This document shows, in pieces, positions 62,951-64,000 of a stretch of 64,000 nt of DNA; position 1 is the stretch's first letter; every line of letters starts with the position of its first letter. The DNA is from Burkholderiales bacterium (GTDB lineage: Bacteria > Pseudomonadota > Gammaproteobacteria > Burkholderiales > Burkholderiaceae_C). A program made the translations under genes and the position numbers. The notes beneath the pieces are model-generated. The model saw nothing but the letters and a program-made list of their open reading frames with translations. It was not told the origin of the DNA and did no database searches. The stretch is taken from NCBI GenBank assembly GCA_026932235.1, contig JAIXKR010000142.1:1-64000 (forward strand), written 5' to 3'.

Positions 62951-63499
62951 TCAGCCGGCCTTGCGGCTGCTCTCCGACTGCGCGCGGGCGATGGCCTCGG
63001 TGATCAGGCGCTGCGCTTCGTCGATCTCGCCCCAGCCGTCGAACTTCACCCACTTGCCGGGTTCGAGGTCCTTGTAGTGGGAGAAGAAGTGCTCGATCTG
63101 GCGGCGCGTGATCTCGGGCAGGTCGGAGGCGGTCTTGATGTGCGCGTAGCGTTGCGTGAGACGCGTCGTCGGCACGGCGATGATCTTCTCGTCGCCGCCG
63201 GCCTCGTCGGTCATCTTGAGCACGCCGACCGGACGCACCGCGATCGCCGCGCCGGGCATCAGGGGGCGCGTGTTGGCGACCAACACGTCGCAGGGGTCGC
63301 CGTCCTCGGAGAGCGTGTGCGGGATGAAGCCGTAGTTGCCCGGGTAGCGCATCGGGGTGTAGAGGAAGCGGTCGACGACCAGCATGCAGGCGGCCTTGTC
63401 GAGTTCGTACTTGATCGGCTCGCCGCCGATCGGCACCTCGATCACGACGTTGACCTCACGCGGCGGGTCGTCGCCGATCGGCAGATGGTCCAGGAACAT
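62951..63499 (-). CDS. ppa: Inorganic pyrophosphatase (family I)
   Basis: Soluble Mg-dependent pyrophosphatase; 182 residues. The family signature DGDPCDVLV (Asp66, Asp71 among the metal ligands) is preceded by [13 protein letters not shown], and KYELDK supplies phosphate-binding residues. The C-terminal end carries [20 protein letters not shown], also conserved. A GGGGAAG ribosome binding site lies just upstream of the minus-strand ATG. Confidence 0.97.
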   Translation of the reverse strand: MFLDHLPIGDDPPREVNVVIEVPIGGEPIKYELDKAACMLVVDRFLYTPMRYPGNYGFIPHTLSEDGDPCDVLVANTRPLMPGAAIAVRPVGVLKMTDEAGGDEKIIAVPTTRLTQRYAHIKTASDLPEITRRQIEHFFSHYKDLEPGKWVKFDGWGEIDEAQRLITEAIARAQSESSRKAG

Positions 63500-63514
63500 G
63501 GCTTCTTCCCCTTG

Positions 63515-63538
63515 TTGGCAATCCGGTTGGCAATCCGG
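63515..63538. repeat. Perfect 12-bp tandem repeat in the ppa leader
   Basis: TTGGCAATCCGG occurs twice in a row (63515-63526 and 63527-63538), followed by a degenerate partial copy. On the ppa (minus) strand it lies about 16-39 bases before the start codon, between the candidate promoter and the ribosome binding site. Confidence 0.8.
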
Positions 63539-63582
63539 TCGGTTGGACGTCCGGCCGCGGCTTCGCAGCAGGAACGGCGTCC

Positions 63583-63588
63583 AGTCTA
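63583..63588 (-). promoter_or_regulatory. Candidate -10 element for ppa
   Basis: Read on the minus strand, TAGACT lies 84 bases upstream of the ppa start, the same hexamer as that in front of rpsB. A -35 box is not clear. It is in the 131-base gap between ppa and the upstream minus-strand gene. Confidence 0.4.
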
Positions 63589-63630
63589 GGGGATCCGCCC
63601 TTCGCCGGTCTGACGTGCGGCGATGCCGCT

Positions 63631-64000
63631 TCAGCCGCCGTACTCGATGATCTCGAGGCCCGCGTTGTAGTCGGTGGCGTACACGAGGCCTTGCGCGTCG
63701 ACGAAGACGTCGGCCGACTGGATGACGCGCGGGCGATTGGGACGCTTGTCGAGCATGCGCTCGGGCGCCGCCGGCACGAGCGCGCCTTTCTCCACCGGGC
63801 GGTACGGGTCGGTGATGTCGAAGGCGCGGATGCCCGCGTTCTGCCAGGTGGCGAAGATCAGCGTGTCGGAGACGAAGCTCCCCGGGCGGTTCTCGTGCAG
63901 GTTGTGCGGGCCGAAGTGCCCGCCCTTCTTCGCGTAGTCGACCTCGTCGGGGATGGGGAAGGTGGCGATGCTGATCGGGTTGGTGGGTTCGCGGATGTCG
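63631..64000 (-). CDS. C-terminal part of a beta-propeller-like (LVIVD-type) protein, cut by window end
   Basis: The minus-strand frame is open from base 63999 to a TGA at 63631-63633, giving 122 residues with no start in the window. Segments such as [53 protein letters not shown] and [18 protein letters not shown] look like propeller blades of LVIVD-repeat proteins, in which 'xxxDITDPxxP' patterns recur. Relatives are often secreted and of unknown function. The rest of the protein is outside the window, so signal peptide and blade count cannot be checked. It is upstream of ppa on the same strand. Confidence 0.65.
   Translation of the reverse strand, partial: DIREPTNPISIATFPIPDEVDYAKKGGHFGPHNLHENRPGSFVSDTLIFATWQNAGIRAFDITDPYRPVEKGALVPAAPERMLDKRPNRPRVIQSADVFVDAQGLVYATDYNAGLEIIEYGG

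Overview
The window is a gene-dense, GC-rich stretch of a betaproteobacterial chromosome, almost certainly order Burkholderiales (Rubrivivax/Leptothrix/Methylibium-like relatives are the best guess from gene order and protein character; this is inference, no search was run). Supporting points are the betaproteobacterial orders scpB-rluB-ndk-rlmN-pilF-rodZ-ispG-hisS-yfgM-bamB-der-hfq-hflX-hflK-hflC-DUF2065-hisZ-purA and rpsB-tsf-pyrH-frr-uppS-cdsA-dxr-rseP-bamA-skp-lpxD-fabZ-lpxA-lpxB-rnhB, a PriB gene inside the rpsF-rpsR-rplI operon, and strong GC codon bias throughout. No prophage, insertion sequence, CRISPR array, integron or obvious transferred island was seen.

Layout. 1-4.5 kb: end of etfB, etfA, a terminator, a long acyl-CoA dehydrogenase coupled to a nitronate monooxygenase-like flavoprotein, and a small unknown lipoprotein. 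4.7-11.6 kb: a structured leader followed by sucA-sucB-lpd (2-oxoglutarate dehydrogenase complex) and zapE. 11.6-16.7 kb: a PP2C phosphatase divergent from a YdcH-like peptide, a DinG/YoaA helicase overlapping tail-to-tail with bamD, and rluD divergent from bamD. 17-36.3 kb: a long co-directional block of RNA modification, envelope, isoprenoid, tRNA charging, GTPase, Hfq/Hfl, HisZ and purine genes. 36.4-40.4 kb: tRNA-Leu(CAG) on the minus strand, divergent rnr, and a minus-strand NAD(P)H-hydrate repair enzyme. 40.4-55.7 kb: translation factors, then isoprenoid/phospholipid precursors, Bam/Skp outer-membrane assembly and lipid A synthesis, ending in rnhB and a SpoU-type methyltransferase. 55.7-59.2 kb: ppsR divergent from ppsA. 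59.2-62.4 kb: rpsF-priB-rpsR-rplI and dnaB. 62.4-64 kb: minus-strand AhpD-like protein, inorganic pyrophosphatase and the C-terminal part of a beta-propeller-like protein cut by the window edge.

How it fits together: this is housekeeping DNA. Several genes serve the envelope (bamA, bamB, bamD, skp, lpxA/B/D, fabZ, rseP, cdsA, uppS, yfgM, rodZ, pilF), the MEP isoprenoid route (ispG, dxr, uppS), translation (rpsB, tsf, frr, rpsF, rpsR, rplI, hisS, tRNA-Leu, der, hflX, rlmN, rluB, rluD) and central carbon metabolism (sucAB-lpd, ppsA-ppsR, etfAB).

I did not find a clear new biological system. The most useful second looks are the absence of any ordinary start codon in a suitable place for rnr (an ATC codon has a well-spaced Shine-Dalgarno sequence), the structured leader of sucA, a 29-residue tandem repeat in the tail of RluB, structured signals around rpsB/tsf and rpsF, the dinG/bamD overlap, and short tandem repeats in front of yfgM and ppa. 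Gene starts are judged by eye; no intergenic gap exceeds 300 bases.
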